Assembly (NCBI RefSeq): GCF_947507565.1
Contig: NC_089175.1
Span: 2,531,733-2,595,732, forward strand
Direction of reading: 5' to 3'
DNA: 64,000 bases
DNA from: Oscarella lobularis
Lineage: Eukaryota; Porifera; Homoscleromorpha; Homosclerophorida; Oscarellidae
The position numbers were made by a program, and so were the translations under genes. Below are positions 48,101-59,613 of the stretch, one piece after another. The notes beneath the pieces were generated by a model, which worked only from the letters and a program-made list of their open reading frames with translations, had not been told where the DNA came from and did not search any database. The number at the start of each line of letters is the position of its first letter. Positions within the stretch are counted from its first letter, which is position 1.

Positions 48101-51100
48101 CAACGGTATCGGCGATTGAACCAAACGTTGGACGCTCGACGTCGTCTGTTTCCACGGAACGAATCCAGGCGATTTCCCCGTTGGAAACAGGGGAGGAAGT
48201 CGGTTTTCTTTGCCGAGCTGCATTTCCGCATAGTCGTCGTCTTCGTCGCCAAAGAACGACGCTTTCATCACTTGAAAATGCTGCGGGTTGATCTTGAGAG
48301 CGGCAGCCGTCTTCTCCGACTGTCCTTTGACGACTTGTTCGTCGTCGTCGTCAACGTCTTCGTCGTCCATGTGAAAGGATTCTGCAAAGGAATCCTCGTC
48401 GTCGCTCTCGTCAGCGGAGTCTTTCATTTCAGTGTCGTCGTCCAATATGAGAGGAGTTTCAGTTTGTGACGGGATAGGTTCGGCTGGCGGGAAAGCGGAA
48501 GACGCTTGAGTCTGACCCGGCTTCGGCTTCGGCTGCTGATTGGCAGCCGCCGCCGCCGCTTCTCCTTTCTGACGTTTCTTGGCAACCGCATTTTCCTCGT
48601 CGGAATCCTCGTCAACGAGGCCATACTTGGAAAAGTGATCCACCTATAAGGAAGAACGCCTGTGAGAATAGATAGACAAAAAACGCATGCCGTGTCTACC
48701 TTGAAAGTCCACGCTCCGCTTCCAGGTTCGTAGTCAATGAATGTCGCGCCCATTTTCGCCGTTAGACGCTCCACTTTGTCAGAATAGCGCATTGATGCGA
48801 GTCGTTCAGGATCCTAAAGAAAGAATATTGTATGAGAGCCAACTTCATTGGGTTTCAGAGTTTTTGCCTTGATTGCTTCTCGCGTCGATTTATCAATTGG
48901 CCACGTCTTTTCGAGGCACACAAACGCGCGTTTGTTCAATTCTTCGCCACAGGAAGGCTTGACGTCGTCGTCGGGATAGACGCAAATTTCTTTACGTCTT
49001 ATATGAACTGAAAAAAGATTAGTTTTCAAAGAAAAGCGAAGATCTAATAAATTAAAAATCTCACCTATTTCGTCCAAATTCAATCCGCGAACATTCGTCT
49101 TCCCTTCGAAAACGACGTATCCGTATCCCTCTCTTCCTACCTTGAAGTCGTCCACTTCGATGGGCCCAGACGAATCGTGGGACGGAGCCAACGCTTGCAA
49201 TTCGGCCAACGACGGCTTCATGTAATAACCGGGCCGCGTCAAAGTGATGCCCGTCGTCGGATCGACTTTTCCCGTTCCACCCACCGAATCGGCGCCAGAC
49301 GGACTCGCTCCGGAGAGAATGCTCTCGTCTCCGGTCGCCGAAGACGCAGCGGGAGTGAATCCAGCGAACGTAGGAGGCTCCGCCAGCCCTCCAACGGTGC
49401 TCTCAGACGGAGTATAACTAAAACTTGCGAAAAACAAAAGACTGAGCAAAGCCGGTTCTATTGAAATTTCTGTGGCTCACGTATCCGAGAAGAGATTTCC
49501 GCCTGACGTCGTCTTCGGCGTGCTGCTGGCCACTTCGGGACCGTTCTTCTTTGGAGTTATGAGCGCGGAAAGAGCCGCGTTGGATGACGTCGACGTCGCG
49601 GCGGTGGCGGACTGTCCGACCGAAGGAGAAGCCCCTGATTGACTCGTATTGAAGGTCACGCTCTTCTAAAACGATCTATGTACGTCAAGTTGCGTTTTGG
49701 ACTACGAGATTTACGTCTGGTGTCGATTTTGGCTTGATGACCAACGTCTTCACGCTCTTCCTGGGAACGAGCATATCGTGCTTCATCTTCGACAAATCCC
49801 ATTCGTCGTCGTTGTCTGCGACTTCAAAAAGATGAGATTTTCGAACGATTCGACGCGGTTTGATGCGAGCCGCCGGACGAGGCATGAGTTTGTAGTGAGA
49901 CGCCGGGCTCGCCTGACTGACAGGCGACGAAGTCGTCGCCGCCGCCGTCGCAGAATTACCCGTAGACGACCCAGGAGTTTTCTTCGCTTCCTAAAAAGAA
50001 AGAGAGAAAAAACGTTCCAAAAGATGCGTTAACTCTTCTTATGTCGCTTTGGGTACCTCCACTGCGTTTCTAAAGAGCGGCGAATCGCCAAACGGCGAAT
50101 TCTTCAGCGCTTGGAGCTGCAATTTCAATAATTCTTGCTGAGGCACGACAGTCATTCCGGCTCCCACTCCACTATTTCCCAAGCCGAGACCGAGTCCCGA
50201 GCTACTCTGCAGTCCAAGACCCCCGCCGGACGACAGGCCACCTAGGCTACTGGTGCCACCGAGTCCACCCAGACCTCCCAGACCTCCCAGACCTCCACCG
50301 CCTCCAGCCTGATTCATTCCCATGCCTAGTTTAAGTCCGCCACCGAGACCGAGACTCCCTGTATAAAAAAATCTAATAAAAACTTTTAGGGGGGGTTTCT
50401 AATAAAATGTACCTGATGCTTGCGATGTTCCCAGTCCGAGGCCGAGTCCCGTTCCTTGCTTATTGAATATTCCACCTCCTCCCGACATGCCGCCGAGACC
50501 GAGACCGCCCGCGTTTCCGCCTAGCTGAAAAGAACTCGCTCCGCCGAGTCCGCCGCCGAGTCCGCCGCCGAGTTGAAGACCTCCGGTTCCGGTGGTTTGG
50601 TTTCCGAAGAAGGCGTTGCCGCTCGTACTCGTCCCGAGTTGAAGTCCTAGGAGAGAGAACAAAATTGTCATACATAAAATTTGAATATAAAGTAGCATGT
50701 GTTCTCGCCTTGGCCAAGTCCAGTGTTTCCCAAGGATAATCCGCCGGGTTTATTGTTGAAGAGATTAGCGCCACCGCCTCCCTATTCGCGCAAAACCATC
50801 ATTTAGGTTTGAATTGGAGAGGAATTTATTAGTACCTGAAGGCCTCCACCCAAAGTGAGTCCAAGTCCACTCTGTTGCTGCTGTTGCTGCTGTCCAAACA
50901 TACCTCCAGTCTGCTGAATCATCATTTTTGCCACGACGAGTATGAAATCGTTTTGCTTACCGGCAGACCTAATCCCGCTTGTCCGCCACCGGCAGGCGCA
51001 ACTGTCCCAGTAAATAGACCCCCACCAGTAGTTTGATTTGCAAATAGCCCACCGGTCTTGTTTTGCTGATTGAACAACCCCCCTTGATTCTGCTGTCCAA

Positions 51101-52343
51101 ACAGCCCACCTGAAACGCACAAGCCGAGTATCAAGCATAGACATAATACGCTTATAAAGATATGATTTACCGCCAAGGCCAGTCTGTTGCGACTGCTGCT
51201 GTTGCTGTGCGAAGCCACCTCCTGTTCCAAGACCGCCCATTCCTAAGCCACCTCCTCCTACTCCTCCTAGCTGCGACTGCTGACCAAACATTCCACCAGC
51301 CTGCGGTCCTCGTCGATTCAACTGGTAATCTTCCATTCTCAGTTCCTAACTCGATTAATTAAGAGAAAATTAATTTATCAGGTTCCACTTGCCTCGAATG
51401 ATTTGTTCTCATATTCTTTCATGCCCGATATAGCTTGCAAAGCCGTTGTAATAGTTTGCACGTATCCGCCTATCTTTGACGGTGCCGAATCAGTTCCATG
51501 CACAGGCTAATAAAAAAACGTCGTTTTCCCCCGCTGCTCCGCGAATCGTCATAACAAACCTTGAACTTTACAGGAGTTCCAGGACCGGCTTGCTGCCCAC
51601 TGAAACTTCCTCCTAAGATATCGATTAGCGTTGAGCCTATATCTAATCAACAAATTCAACGTACCACTTGTAAATATGCCACCACCAGTGGCTCCAGAGC
51701 TAAAAGAGCTCGTTCCACCGCTGAACGCACTCGCCTGTCCACCCAACTGAGACTGCTGTCCGAAGAGTCCTGTACCAGCCGTAGTCCCACTTCCACTACT
51801 ACCACTGAAAAGACCTATAGAAAAAAATATAAATACAGAATAATAATAATAATAAATACAGAAACTCCTTTTTTACCTGTTCCTGTTTTCTGCCCAAAGA
51901 GTCCGGCTCCTGCTTGGCTCTGCTGTTGCTGAGGCGACTGAAAGACATTGGTTCCTGTATTGGCACCAAAAAGTCCGCCAGTGCCGCCGCCGGCGCCGAG
52001 TTGAAATCCGCCCAGGCCCCCTGTCTGACTTGTCTGTTGTTGCTGTTGCTGCTGTTGTCCGAATAGGCCTCCGGTTCCCGTTCCTCCCGCTAGGGTGCCG
52101 GTGCCGCCGCTGAAGCCGCCGCCGGCACCGGCGGCGAATCCCGAGGCTCCGCCCAATCCTGTCGTTCCCAGTCCCGTCGTTCCCGTTCCAAACGATTTGT
52201 TTTGACCGAAGAGGCCGCCGCCCGAGAGCGCTGCTGTGGGAAAACGTTCGCTCGAAAGGGGGCCCCCGATTGAAACTGTAGCGCGATCGGTACTTACTGT
52301 TGCCGGTGAGTCCCGCGCCTCCGAATGTCGGCGTTTTGAACAT
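45172..52343 (-). CDS. NUP98: NUP98-NUP96 nucleoporin precursor
   Basis: Precursor of nuclear pore proteins Nup98 (mobile FG nucleoporin) and Nup96 (Y-complex scaffold). It starts MFKTPTFGG. FG/GLFG repeats with Gln-rich spacers cover about 49.7-52.3 kb. They are interrupted by the GLEBS/RAE1-binding region (DSAPSKIGGYVQTITTALQ near 51450, EDYQLNRRGPQ near 51330). The autoproteolytic domain starts near 49230 (RPGYYMKPSLAELQAL), and the cleavage motif HFSKYGLVD lies at about 48640-48610, with cleavage expected between F and S. Nup96 follows, beginning acidic and continuing through helical segments to the end PEDYTMSELRALTRSYIS. The stop is at 45172. Many short introns. The start is divergent from CWH43, with 214 bp between ATGs. 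Confidence 0.94.
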
Positions 52344-52557
52344 TGTCTTCTGGTTTGTTTTGTGACCGTGGCGCCCGGAAGACGAAGAAGGCGGCTTTTT
52401 CTAAGCGAAGGACTTGAAATCGGTGACGGGAAAGCCACTGAAACGCTGATCACGTCGTATCACTTCGTAGAAACGGGCCTGTCAGCAAAAAAGAAGGGAC
52501 GCGGTGAGTAAGCGCGTTTCCCGGCTAATCACGCACGCGCGCTAGAAGAGCGGAGAG
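52344..52557. promoter_or_regulatory. Divergent promoter between NUP98 and CWH43
   Basis: 214 bp separate the two divergent ATGs. The sequence is moderately GC-rich with no clear TATA box. Inference: a shared housekeeping promoter. Confidence 0.6.
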
Positions 52558-55500
52558 ATGAAGCCGCCCAAAGTCAAAGCTCTTCGCCATCGCATTCAGA
52601 GCACCCTATTCAAAGTCGGCGACGAGTTTCAGGACGTGCCCGAAAGTGCCGTGCTCTCGTCGCGCTCGGACGACGGCGAAAGCGTCGCAGACGTGCAAGA
52701 AATCGAAGAATTCGTCGAAGGACTCGCCGAACTGGGCAGCCTCGCCTCCGAGACAATACTCGGTAAACCTATTGCAACAAAGTAGACTCGCCAGTCGCAT
52801 CGTGCTACGATAAAAAATGGGGATTAGGCTAAAAGAAACGAAATTCCTGCAGAATTCGATTTCTCTCCTGATTTCAAAAAATTTCCTTTATTTCCTGCAG
52901 GATACGTGTGGTGGTCTCTCTTTTATGCCCTTGCTCCTCTCATCTGGTTCTTTCCTTTGAATGAACTCGACATAACCGGATATGAGGTCTTGATTGCACT
53001 TCTCTTGTCTCCCGCCTTGCTCGGCTTGTCGCCGCTGCGTCGTTTCGTGTTTACGAATCGCGGACTCGCCGTGCTTCAAATTCTCTCCGTTCTCAGTCTG
53101 GCCTCGTATCAGTCATCGACTCTCATTCGTCGTCTCACCATTTTATCGCTCGGGAATGCGGCGTCAAATTTGGCACTTTGCGCCTCGTGGCACTCGACTT
53201 CTCCGAAGCAAAGGTACTCGTGATTTTAATTAGATTAAAATTAAAGTTGTCACGTGATAACTGCCATAACATTAATATTTCTGTTTCTAGATTTCAAGGT
53301 TTGTGGGGCTTTCTTTTGGGTCATTTTCTCCTGTTAGCCATCCGTGTGTGGTGGACGTCGCTCAATGCTGTCTGGGCGAGCGACACTTTCAATACAATCG
53401 TCATCGTCCTCGGTCTTCTAGCCGTTGTCGAACGCTTGTACTCTTCTGAAAGTCCAGAAAAAGGAAAACAGCAGAAGATGAGTAGACAGCTCGAAGAGAT
53501 TAGCTCGCCCACGTGGTCCCTCGCCGCTATTGGCTTTGGCTCGATGCTCTTTCTAACTCACTGGCTATTTAGCGAAGCGTCGCTACTCTCGCGATGGGTC
53601 GTCACTGGGCTACCAAATTCGGGCCCACCACCAAATCCATGGGGGTGAAAAAATTATTTATACATACATATATACGTATAAATTTGTATGTATTTTTCAG
53701 TGGTGCCGTGATTGTCGCCTTGGCATTTAGTCTATCTCTACTATCTCCAACGATCCTATTTCGTTCAAAATTGTGGTGGATAATTGGCTTGGGCGGCGGT
53801 CTTCTTCTGTACTATGCCAACACTTACATTGCTTTTATGGGCGGGCTCATTATTGGTTTATACGTTTTTTCCCTGTGGCCGTACGTTATTCAGTCGGTTA
53901 TGGGATTGCCTCCCGCGAGAACGATGACTCTAGCCATGCTAGTATACATCGTTTGGATTCTCGCCGCCGTTTGGGTCGTCGCTTATAATTTTGTGCCCGT
54001 CGGTGGAACGATAGCCAGGGAGCAAACGGGAATCGTTATGGGGCTCGTCATGATGGGCGTTGCTGGACTCGCTCTTTTTATTGGAAGAAGCAAGGCAAGG
54101 GGAGGCAAGGAGCCTTTGAAGAGGACAGAAAGTCGCGGGGCTTCGGATAGACGATTTTTTGCCTATGGAACAAGACCAGGTGGGGTCAGAAGTGAATGCG
54201 TAGTCTGTAGTCTACTATTTCAGTGTAGCATTACTTTTGCTTGTTCTTGTGGCTCTTACTGGACTGGCTGTCAGATATGAGCGTTTTAGTTACGTGAAGC
54301 CGGAGAAGGTGAGCCCTACACGTCTTTCTTAGTAACCCCCAAATCTTGCCAATAGGAAGAGCAGAGGGAATTTACGGCCATGATATGGACAATACATTTT
54401 TGCTACGACAATCAAGGTTGGCCGAGTTTTGAAAGAGCTGCTCAGCTCATCAACAACACAGGCACGTTTCCGAAGCCTAACTGATTCAACTTCCTTGTTA
54501 AATATGTATTAGGGGCCGACGTTGTTGGCCTACTAGAGACAGACGCGTCGAGGCCATTTCTTCATAGTCACGATCTAACGATGTGGCTGGAAGAACGGCT
54601 TGGCATGTATGCTGATTTTGGGCCGGCAACGAGAAAACACACCTGGGGGTAAAGTGAGCTCTTGACTTGAATCCAAGTGAATAAATTCTGCTTCATATAG
54701 AGCCGTACTACTTTCCAAACACCCGATCATCAAATCTGAGCATCACCTACTTCCGTCGCCTGAGGGTGAAGTACATTCTCTTTGGCTGCTTAGACGTTCA
54801 CATTGATGGGGTGATTCTTTTAGGAGAATTAGCTCCTGCTATCAGTGCTACTCTCAATATCAGTGGCCACTTGACCGATTTCGTTGTCGTTCACATGGGA
54901 AACGACGTCGATGACTTGGATCGCAAACTTCAAGCAGAAGCATTGTCAACAATTTTATCCAACTTGTGAGCAATCGATTTAAACCGTTGCCTTTTCAGAA
55001 AGACTTCTTCTTTCTCTGTGCAGCGAGAATCCTGCTGTTTTCTTGGGCTATGTGACGTCAGCACCGTTCAGTCGAGATTATCACCAACTTGTCAGAGTAG
55101 GAAAGGTCAAGGTAAGGAAGAGACTTATCATTTTGCACGTGCGCCAAATTGCTATCATTCTTGCTAGGATATAGACAACACTGATCGAAATAGATGGTGT
55201 CAGTACATATTTTACAAGAAGCTTATAAGGTATTTATAAGCAACCAGTTTGTCCAGAGTATTGCCAAAAGAGTATTTATTCTAGACTTGGCTATGCAAGG
55301 ATATCCCACGGTGGATTGAGCGACACTGAGACTCAGCTTGCAAAGTTTCGAATCCCGGAATCACCTGATGAAAAGGATAACGATAAAATTAGTATTAATC
55401 CTTCAGACGTTCCTCAGAGGATCCGCTTTCCTGAAACGTAAGTTTTGATATTAGCAGTGTCATTATTAGTTGATTAACGTGCCGTCTTAGGTTTGGCTCG

Positions 55501-55575
55501 TATTCCGAATTTGCTCAAAGGTCCTGGGGTTCTCATCGGTACCAAGACAAGACCCCCAAATACTTTCTACCGTAG
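52558..55575 (+). CDS. CWH43: PGAP2-interacting protein / CWH43 homologue
   Basis: Multi-pass ER/Golgi protein that remodels the lipid of GPI anchors. The N-terminus [18 protein letters not shown] leads to many hydrophobic segments spread over the exons ([73 protein letters not shown]). From about 54350 the soluble C-terminal endonuclease/exonuclease/phosphatase-like domain appears: [75 protein letters not shown] and FRIPESPDE. It closes with the family-typical TPKYFL just before the stop. About thirteen short introns. Exon 1 ends near 52762 at a 'ctcg|gtaaac' donor, and exon 2 resumes near 52902. Confidence 0.9.
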
Positions 55576-56010
55576 TCCATGTTCTCTTTGCTGTTCAATT
55601 GTCATTGGGCTCTGCATAATTGATGTTCTAGTGAAAAACGTGTTGCGCAGAAGCATGTCAGAGTTGCTCAATGTTTCAGGTTTCTACTGACAAATGAAAA
55701 CATCTTACTAATACTTGCATTGGTGTCAATGCAATCCAAGAGCAATATGACTAACAATTAGAACTGCTCCATCGATCAGAGAGCTCCAATTACGCGACTC
55801 TAAAGACGTTTGCCCCTTAGTTTACGCTCTAGCCCGTCTTCAGACGCAAAACGACTTCAGTCGTCGCAAAGTGGCCGCGTTTCCCGGATTGATGATCGCG
55901 CTACCGAATTCAAGTGCAACGAATGTAGGTGTAGTAAAACGTTTACTTTTTATTAAAAACTCAAACATACGAGAACATAACAAGCACTAGCACTGAGTAC
56001 AATAAAGTCT
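55576..56010. other. Gap with an orphan open stretch
   Basis: From about 55761 to 55930 the plus strand is open and reads like coding sequence (APSIRELQLRDSKD, VYALARLQTQNDFSRRK, FPGLMIALPNSSATN). It has a plausible acceptor (taacaattag) before it and a gtaggt donor after it. No start codon, neighbouring exon or family is recognised. It may be an exon of an unresolved gene or a relic. Confidence 0.3.
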
Positions 56011-56791
56011 TCACGTTGTTTTTTCGTGCCCCTCGTCGAACTCGAAGATGCCGAAACGATTCTAAAAACGCAAAATAAGATACTGAAAATTCATTTTTGT
56101 ACGTACCTTTTGATTTGCGTCCGTATTAGCGCTATCCAGGCTACACCGCGTGGAGGTTCGGACGCTTCGTAGCCCAAGGCAGCCACCGAAAAACGATGAC
56201 CACCCGTTCCAAAAATTTAGGGCGAGTTGCGGGTCCTCGGCCACTCCATTCAGTACCGCCTGGACGAGAGTCGGCCCCTGATACCGAGTCCCCCGGCTCG
56301 TTGGTACCAAAGCCTTCGGTATGTCTTCCTGAGAAGAACCGGGCCTTGTGGAAGTGGAGACCGGCCGACCGCTGTTTGTAGAAGTCGACAGGAAAGGCAG
56401 TGCAATGCCCAAGTCGAAGTCTCCTGAGCCAGGTCATCCGCCGTCTAATCGTGCCTTGGGTGAGATAAGTGCCGGCAACCAGACCGCTTGCGACACCCCC
56501 TCCAAGTCGTGCCTGCAGCGCTTGAATGCGCAAATCCTTCTTCGCAAGGTAACGCTTCTCGTCCCGGGGTCTACGGTGGGTGATCGCTTGGGTCCTCATG
56601 ACACTGACATTCGATTTTTCTCTAATTAATCTATTGACTCTATGCATGCATCCCCCTTCCCCTGTCTGTTCCCGTCCCCTTCAATATCTCTTTTCTGCTT
56701 TCTGTCTGTTCTTTCTTTTGTGTTTAACAGAATACAGTCGTGCCCGCTCGAGCCTAGCGCGGGCCGTACTTGTTCGGCAGCAATAAGACAT
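56011..56791 (-). CDS. Unrecognised four-exon gene
   Basis: Reading phases join four pieces on the minus strand. The final exon is 56011-56061 (NRFGIFEFDEGHEKTT, stop). The second-last is 56107-56423 (GDFDLGIALPFLSTST ... LNFWNGWSSFFGG ... DSANTDANQK). Before it lies 56497-56621 (RDEKRYLAKKDLRIQALQARLG). A first exon ending near 56737 is tentative, with start MSYCCRTSTARARLER at 56791 and a weak GTATTC donor. Phase agreement over three introns supports a real gene. The product would have a short basic helical region followed by a Ser/Thr/Pro-rich stretch and a Trp/Phe/Gly segment. No family is recognised, and the start is uncertain. Overlapping plus-strand open frames were judged weaker. Confidence 0.45.
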
Positions 56792-57110
56792 TGGCGACCA
56801 TTCCGCCCAGTGCGCGTACCGAGGCCGAAGCCCCCCTTCGCCCTGCCTACAGGCTCCGGCACGGATAAACCGTGGGCCACGCTGATCCGACAACCCAGAC
56901 TTGCCTTTTGTCTTCCCCCGAGCCGGTCCGATCAAGGACGAGACGCAGCGAACCGCGACGCATCCACCCTCAGCCGCAACTGAGTGGAAATCGGTGTGCG
57001 CTTCGCTTTTGAACAGCGTAGCCCCGCCCAGCGTGTTGATTGGTCCGTTGAAGTCACGTGGGCTCACCTAGCGCTCTCATTGGTTCAAAAATATCGAGGC
57101 GCCAAACGCA

Positions 57111-57129
57111 AACCGGTTTCAAACCGGTT
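57111..57129. promoter_or_regulatory. Paired AACCGGTT palindromes
   Basis: Two AACCGGTT octamers at 57111-57118 and 57122-57129, spaced by three bases, lie in a stretch that also has ATTGG (CCAAT-type) motifs near 57037 and 57078 and a CACGTG near 57055. AACCGGTT matches the Grainyhead/CP2 consensus (family knowledge). The position between the minus-strand gene and coding-like sequence on the plus strand suggests a divergent promoter. Confidence 0.45.
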
Positions 57130-57185
57130 TTGACTATTGATTGCATAAGATACCCGCGCATCAGAAACAACGCGACAACTTCAAG

Positions 57186-57690
57186 ATGGCGGAGAAGAAC
57201 CTCGTGGTCTACTCAAAGCTCGAACAACGCGAGAACGATTCCGAAGAGTCGAAGAGAAAGAGAATGACGTGGAATCATGATGGAATCAAGCACGCGTCGC
57301 GATTGTAGCGCACGCCGATCAAAGATGTCCGACGACTCGCATCGTCGCATCGCGGAAGAGTTCGAGACAACTAAATACGGAGACGATTTCGAATTGGACG
57401 AATAAGAACCGGGAAACGACGATGCACGGGTTCAGGTAGAAAATGATCGTCGAATGCAACGACGAAAAAAGATCGCGATTTTTGAAGACGCCTTCGAAAG
57501 ATCCTCGCTTGTTCGATAAAGAGTTGACGTTGTCTACGAATCGGAAGATGACGAAGGTTCGTTGCAGTTTGTTTCCTTTCATTTATTTAATTAGATGAAA
57601 GTGCGACAAGTGTTCCGAGCAAAAAAATTAGGCTTGGAATTGGCTGCTGATCCGGAGACGTTGTCTGGGGGTCTTGAAATATTCGTCTGT
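57186..57690 (+). pseudogene. Degenerate coding sequence, unidentified
   Basis: An ATG in a strong context (caagATGgcg) opens a 40-codon frame: MAEKNLVVYSKLEQREN, then acidic and basic residues, then a stop. Downstream, protein-like stretches continue in changing frames. These are SDDSHRRIAEEFETTKYGDD and ENDRRMQRRKKIAIFEDAFE with in-frame stops between them, FLKTPSKDPRLFDKELTLST in another frame, and DESATSVPSKKIRLGIGC after an intron-like gap. Charged low-complexity composition and frame breaks suggest a decayed gene for a nuclear or disordered protein. A wrongly resolved exon structure or sequence errors are alternatives. Confidence 0.35.
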
Positions 57691-57883
57691 TCTTGATTGC
57701 TGTAATTTTTGCAATAAATAAGGAATCATTATAATACATACTTAATAATTCAGCTCTGCCTCAATACACAAGCGCTGCAGACGTTTATTGCAAGTGTGGT
57801 ATATTATACTATAAGAAAGAAAGACCACGGATCACAAGAAGGTACTAATACACGAGCACGTTCACATTTGAGTCAGCATTTAA

Positions 57884-59134
57884 TTAATAGTTGGTTACTG
57901 TCTCAGGCATGCTGAGAAGATACATATTTGTTCCATGAGACGGGATGGCTTTTCCAGTATACGATGTTCCACTGAAGTGACCCAAATCGGTATGAGCCCA
58001 CAAATCGCGAATAGCGACCGGAGTCTTGTGTATTCCCACTGTAGCAAAACTGAACGTTATGTCGTGAGCAACCTTATCCGAATTATACAGAGCAACGGCG
58101 ACGCCACTCGTCACATTCCTTGCCCATATTTGGCAAACCTTCGACTGGCTGCAATTGGCGAAGCCAACCCGTTGTCCCGCTTTTCGGAGCCGATCCTGAT
58201 GCACAGCCAATAGCTCCTTATTTAGCAACACCTCCTTCTGAAAAGCACTCATATTACGAATTTCCGTCGCTACGATGATCTGCGATGCCATGATAACCCA
58301 CAGGCTAAACGACGTTCGATATTCGGTATCCGTTTGCCCAGGGCATCGATGTCCCACGGCAAAGTCCGTGCACCCTTCCCCGCCAACCATGATAAAATCG
58401 GCGTCATTCCAAGCACCGGGACCCGCGTACGACGCCAAATTGGCATTGATTTCGATTACACTCGCCGTATTGCTCCACTCGTCGGCGTGATCGTGTCCCG
58501 TGCGCCACGTGTTCGCAATGGGCGCCATCCATTCCCACGGTTTATCGAGACCCCATTCGCACGAGTTGAATAGTATGGGACGACCTGTGGCATTGAGGGC
58601 GTCGGAAAATTCTTTATACAATTTATGAGGATCGTTGTCGCCTTTTATGGTATTGCAAAAATCGGCTTTGACGAAATCAATACCCCAATCAGCGAACGTC
58701 TGTGCATCTTGCTTGTAGTGTCCATAGCTTCCCGGTATGGCGTGATCTCGTCCTCCCTTACTGCACGTATTCGTACCGAGATCCGTGTAGATACCGCACT
58801 TGAGACCCTTCTTGTGAATGTAATCGCACACTGGCTTGATTCCGTTTGGAAAACGCGTCTTGTCGGCAGTGAGAGACGAGTTGTGGGGATCACGCGTGTC
58901 GGCCCAACAGTCGCTTATGATGACGTACTGGTAGCCGGCTGCTTGCATTCCGTTTGCAACGAGCTCGTCTGCGGCGCTCTGCACCTCTTCGGCCGAGCAC
59001 CAGTCGCGGCCGCAAGGGCCCTGGGTGCACCAAGTGTCCCAGCCGAGAGGCGGGGTCAAGGCTACGCCGTTGTCCAGAGCGACGGCGCAGTGCAGAAGGA
59101 GAACGAGCAGCAAAGAGCAAAAATACGAATTCAT
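57884..59134 (-). CDS. GH27 alpha-galactosidase / alpha-N-acetylgalactosaminidase
   Basis: Single-exon 416-residue secreted or lysosomal glycoside hydrolase that removes terminal alpha-linked galactose or GalNAc. A signal peptide (about residues 1-20) is followed by TPPLGWDTWCTQGPCGRDW. The catalytic nucleophile is D158 in FVKADFC. The probable acid/base is D215 in NTWRTGHDHAD. The later block GPGAWNDADFIMVGG is also family-typical. A C-terminal beta domain follows (SGVAVALYNSDKVAHDITF). Residues that separate alpha-galactosidase from alpha-GalNAcase were not resolved. The lack of introns contrasts with its neighbours, and its C/G-ending codons look like the rest of the genome. Start at the only N-terminal Met with a signal peptide. 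Confidence 0.92.
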   Translation of the reverse strand: MNSYFCSLLLVLLLHCAVALDNGVALTPPLGWDTWCTQGPCGRDWCSAEEVQSAADELVANGMQAAGYQYVIISDCWADTRDPHNSSLTADKTRFPNGIKPVCDYIHKKGLKCGIYTDLGTNTCSKGGRDHAIPGSYGHYKQDAQTFADWGIDFVKADFCNTIKGDNDPHKLYKEFSDALNATGRPILFNSCEWGLDKPWEWMAPIANTWRTGHDHADEWSNTASVIEINANLASYAGPGAWNDADFIMVGGEGCTDFAVGHRCPGQTDTEYRTSFSLWVIMASQIIVATEIRNMSAFQKEVLLNKELLAVHQDRLRKAGQRVGFANCSQSKVCQIWARNVTSGVAVALYNSDKVAHDITFSFATVGIHKTPVAIRDLWAHTDLGHFSGTSYTGKAIPSHGTNMYLLSMPETVTNY

Positions 59135-59613
59135 TTTGTGAGTAAAGAGGCGTGGCCTAGATCCCGGACGTTATCGTCAGTGCGCGACGAATACTGTACA
59201 CATGCGACGATATGTTGATCATGTTTCTTTCCCATGATGCCAGTCCTCTTGCAGCTTGCTCGATGGTAGTAGAGTAGTTCCGCTTCTTTCGGCTGTTTTT
59301 CTAAAGCTTCGCGAGTCTGCAAATGACTGTTTATTGAGAGCTGTCGCTATGTGGCCGCCGCTTGGAGGGGAGATTGTTGTCCGTTTATATTTAGGCCACG
59401 ACGAATGTCCCCATGACAACCTACGTCATCGCCATAGGCGGAGTAGCGCGTCCAAACTTCACACCTTCTCGAGCAGCCTGGAAGTCTCTCAAGAACGAGA
59501 CGATTCGTAGAGCGTACCAACTCGACGACGTTGAAAAGGGAAAGAAGAGAAAGCGTCGGGTTTAGAGCTGCGTTTCCGGTAGACTCGGGAGGAAAAACGC
59601 GACCATCGCCACG
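59135..59613. other. Divergent intergenic region
   Basis: 479 bp between the GH27 start and the start of the GCC2/GCC3 protein. Both promoters should lie here. No gene or strong motif seen. Confidence 0.5.

Noticed and set aside
47810-48469. 219-codon plus-strand frame
   Set aside because: It is the mirror of the acidic, well-conserved Nup96 N-terminal coding region on the minus strand, and its Arg/Phe/Val-rich composition is typical of a shadow frame.
56348-56629. Plus-strand open stretch with a possible donor after LLRK
   Set aside because: It overlaps the minus-strand spliced gene and has no start or partner exon. It remains a weaker alternative.
56141-56647. 168-codon continuous minus-strand frame
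   Set aside because: It uses another frame across predicted introns. The spliced model in which phases agree over three introns, ending NRFGIFEFDEGHEKTT, looks more protein-like.
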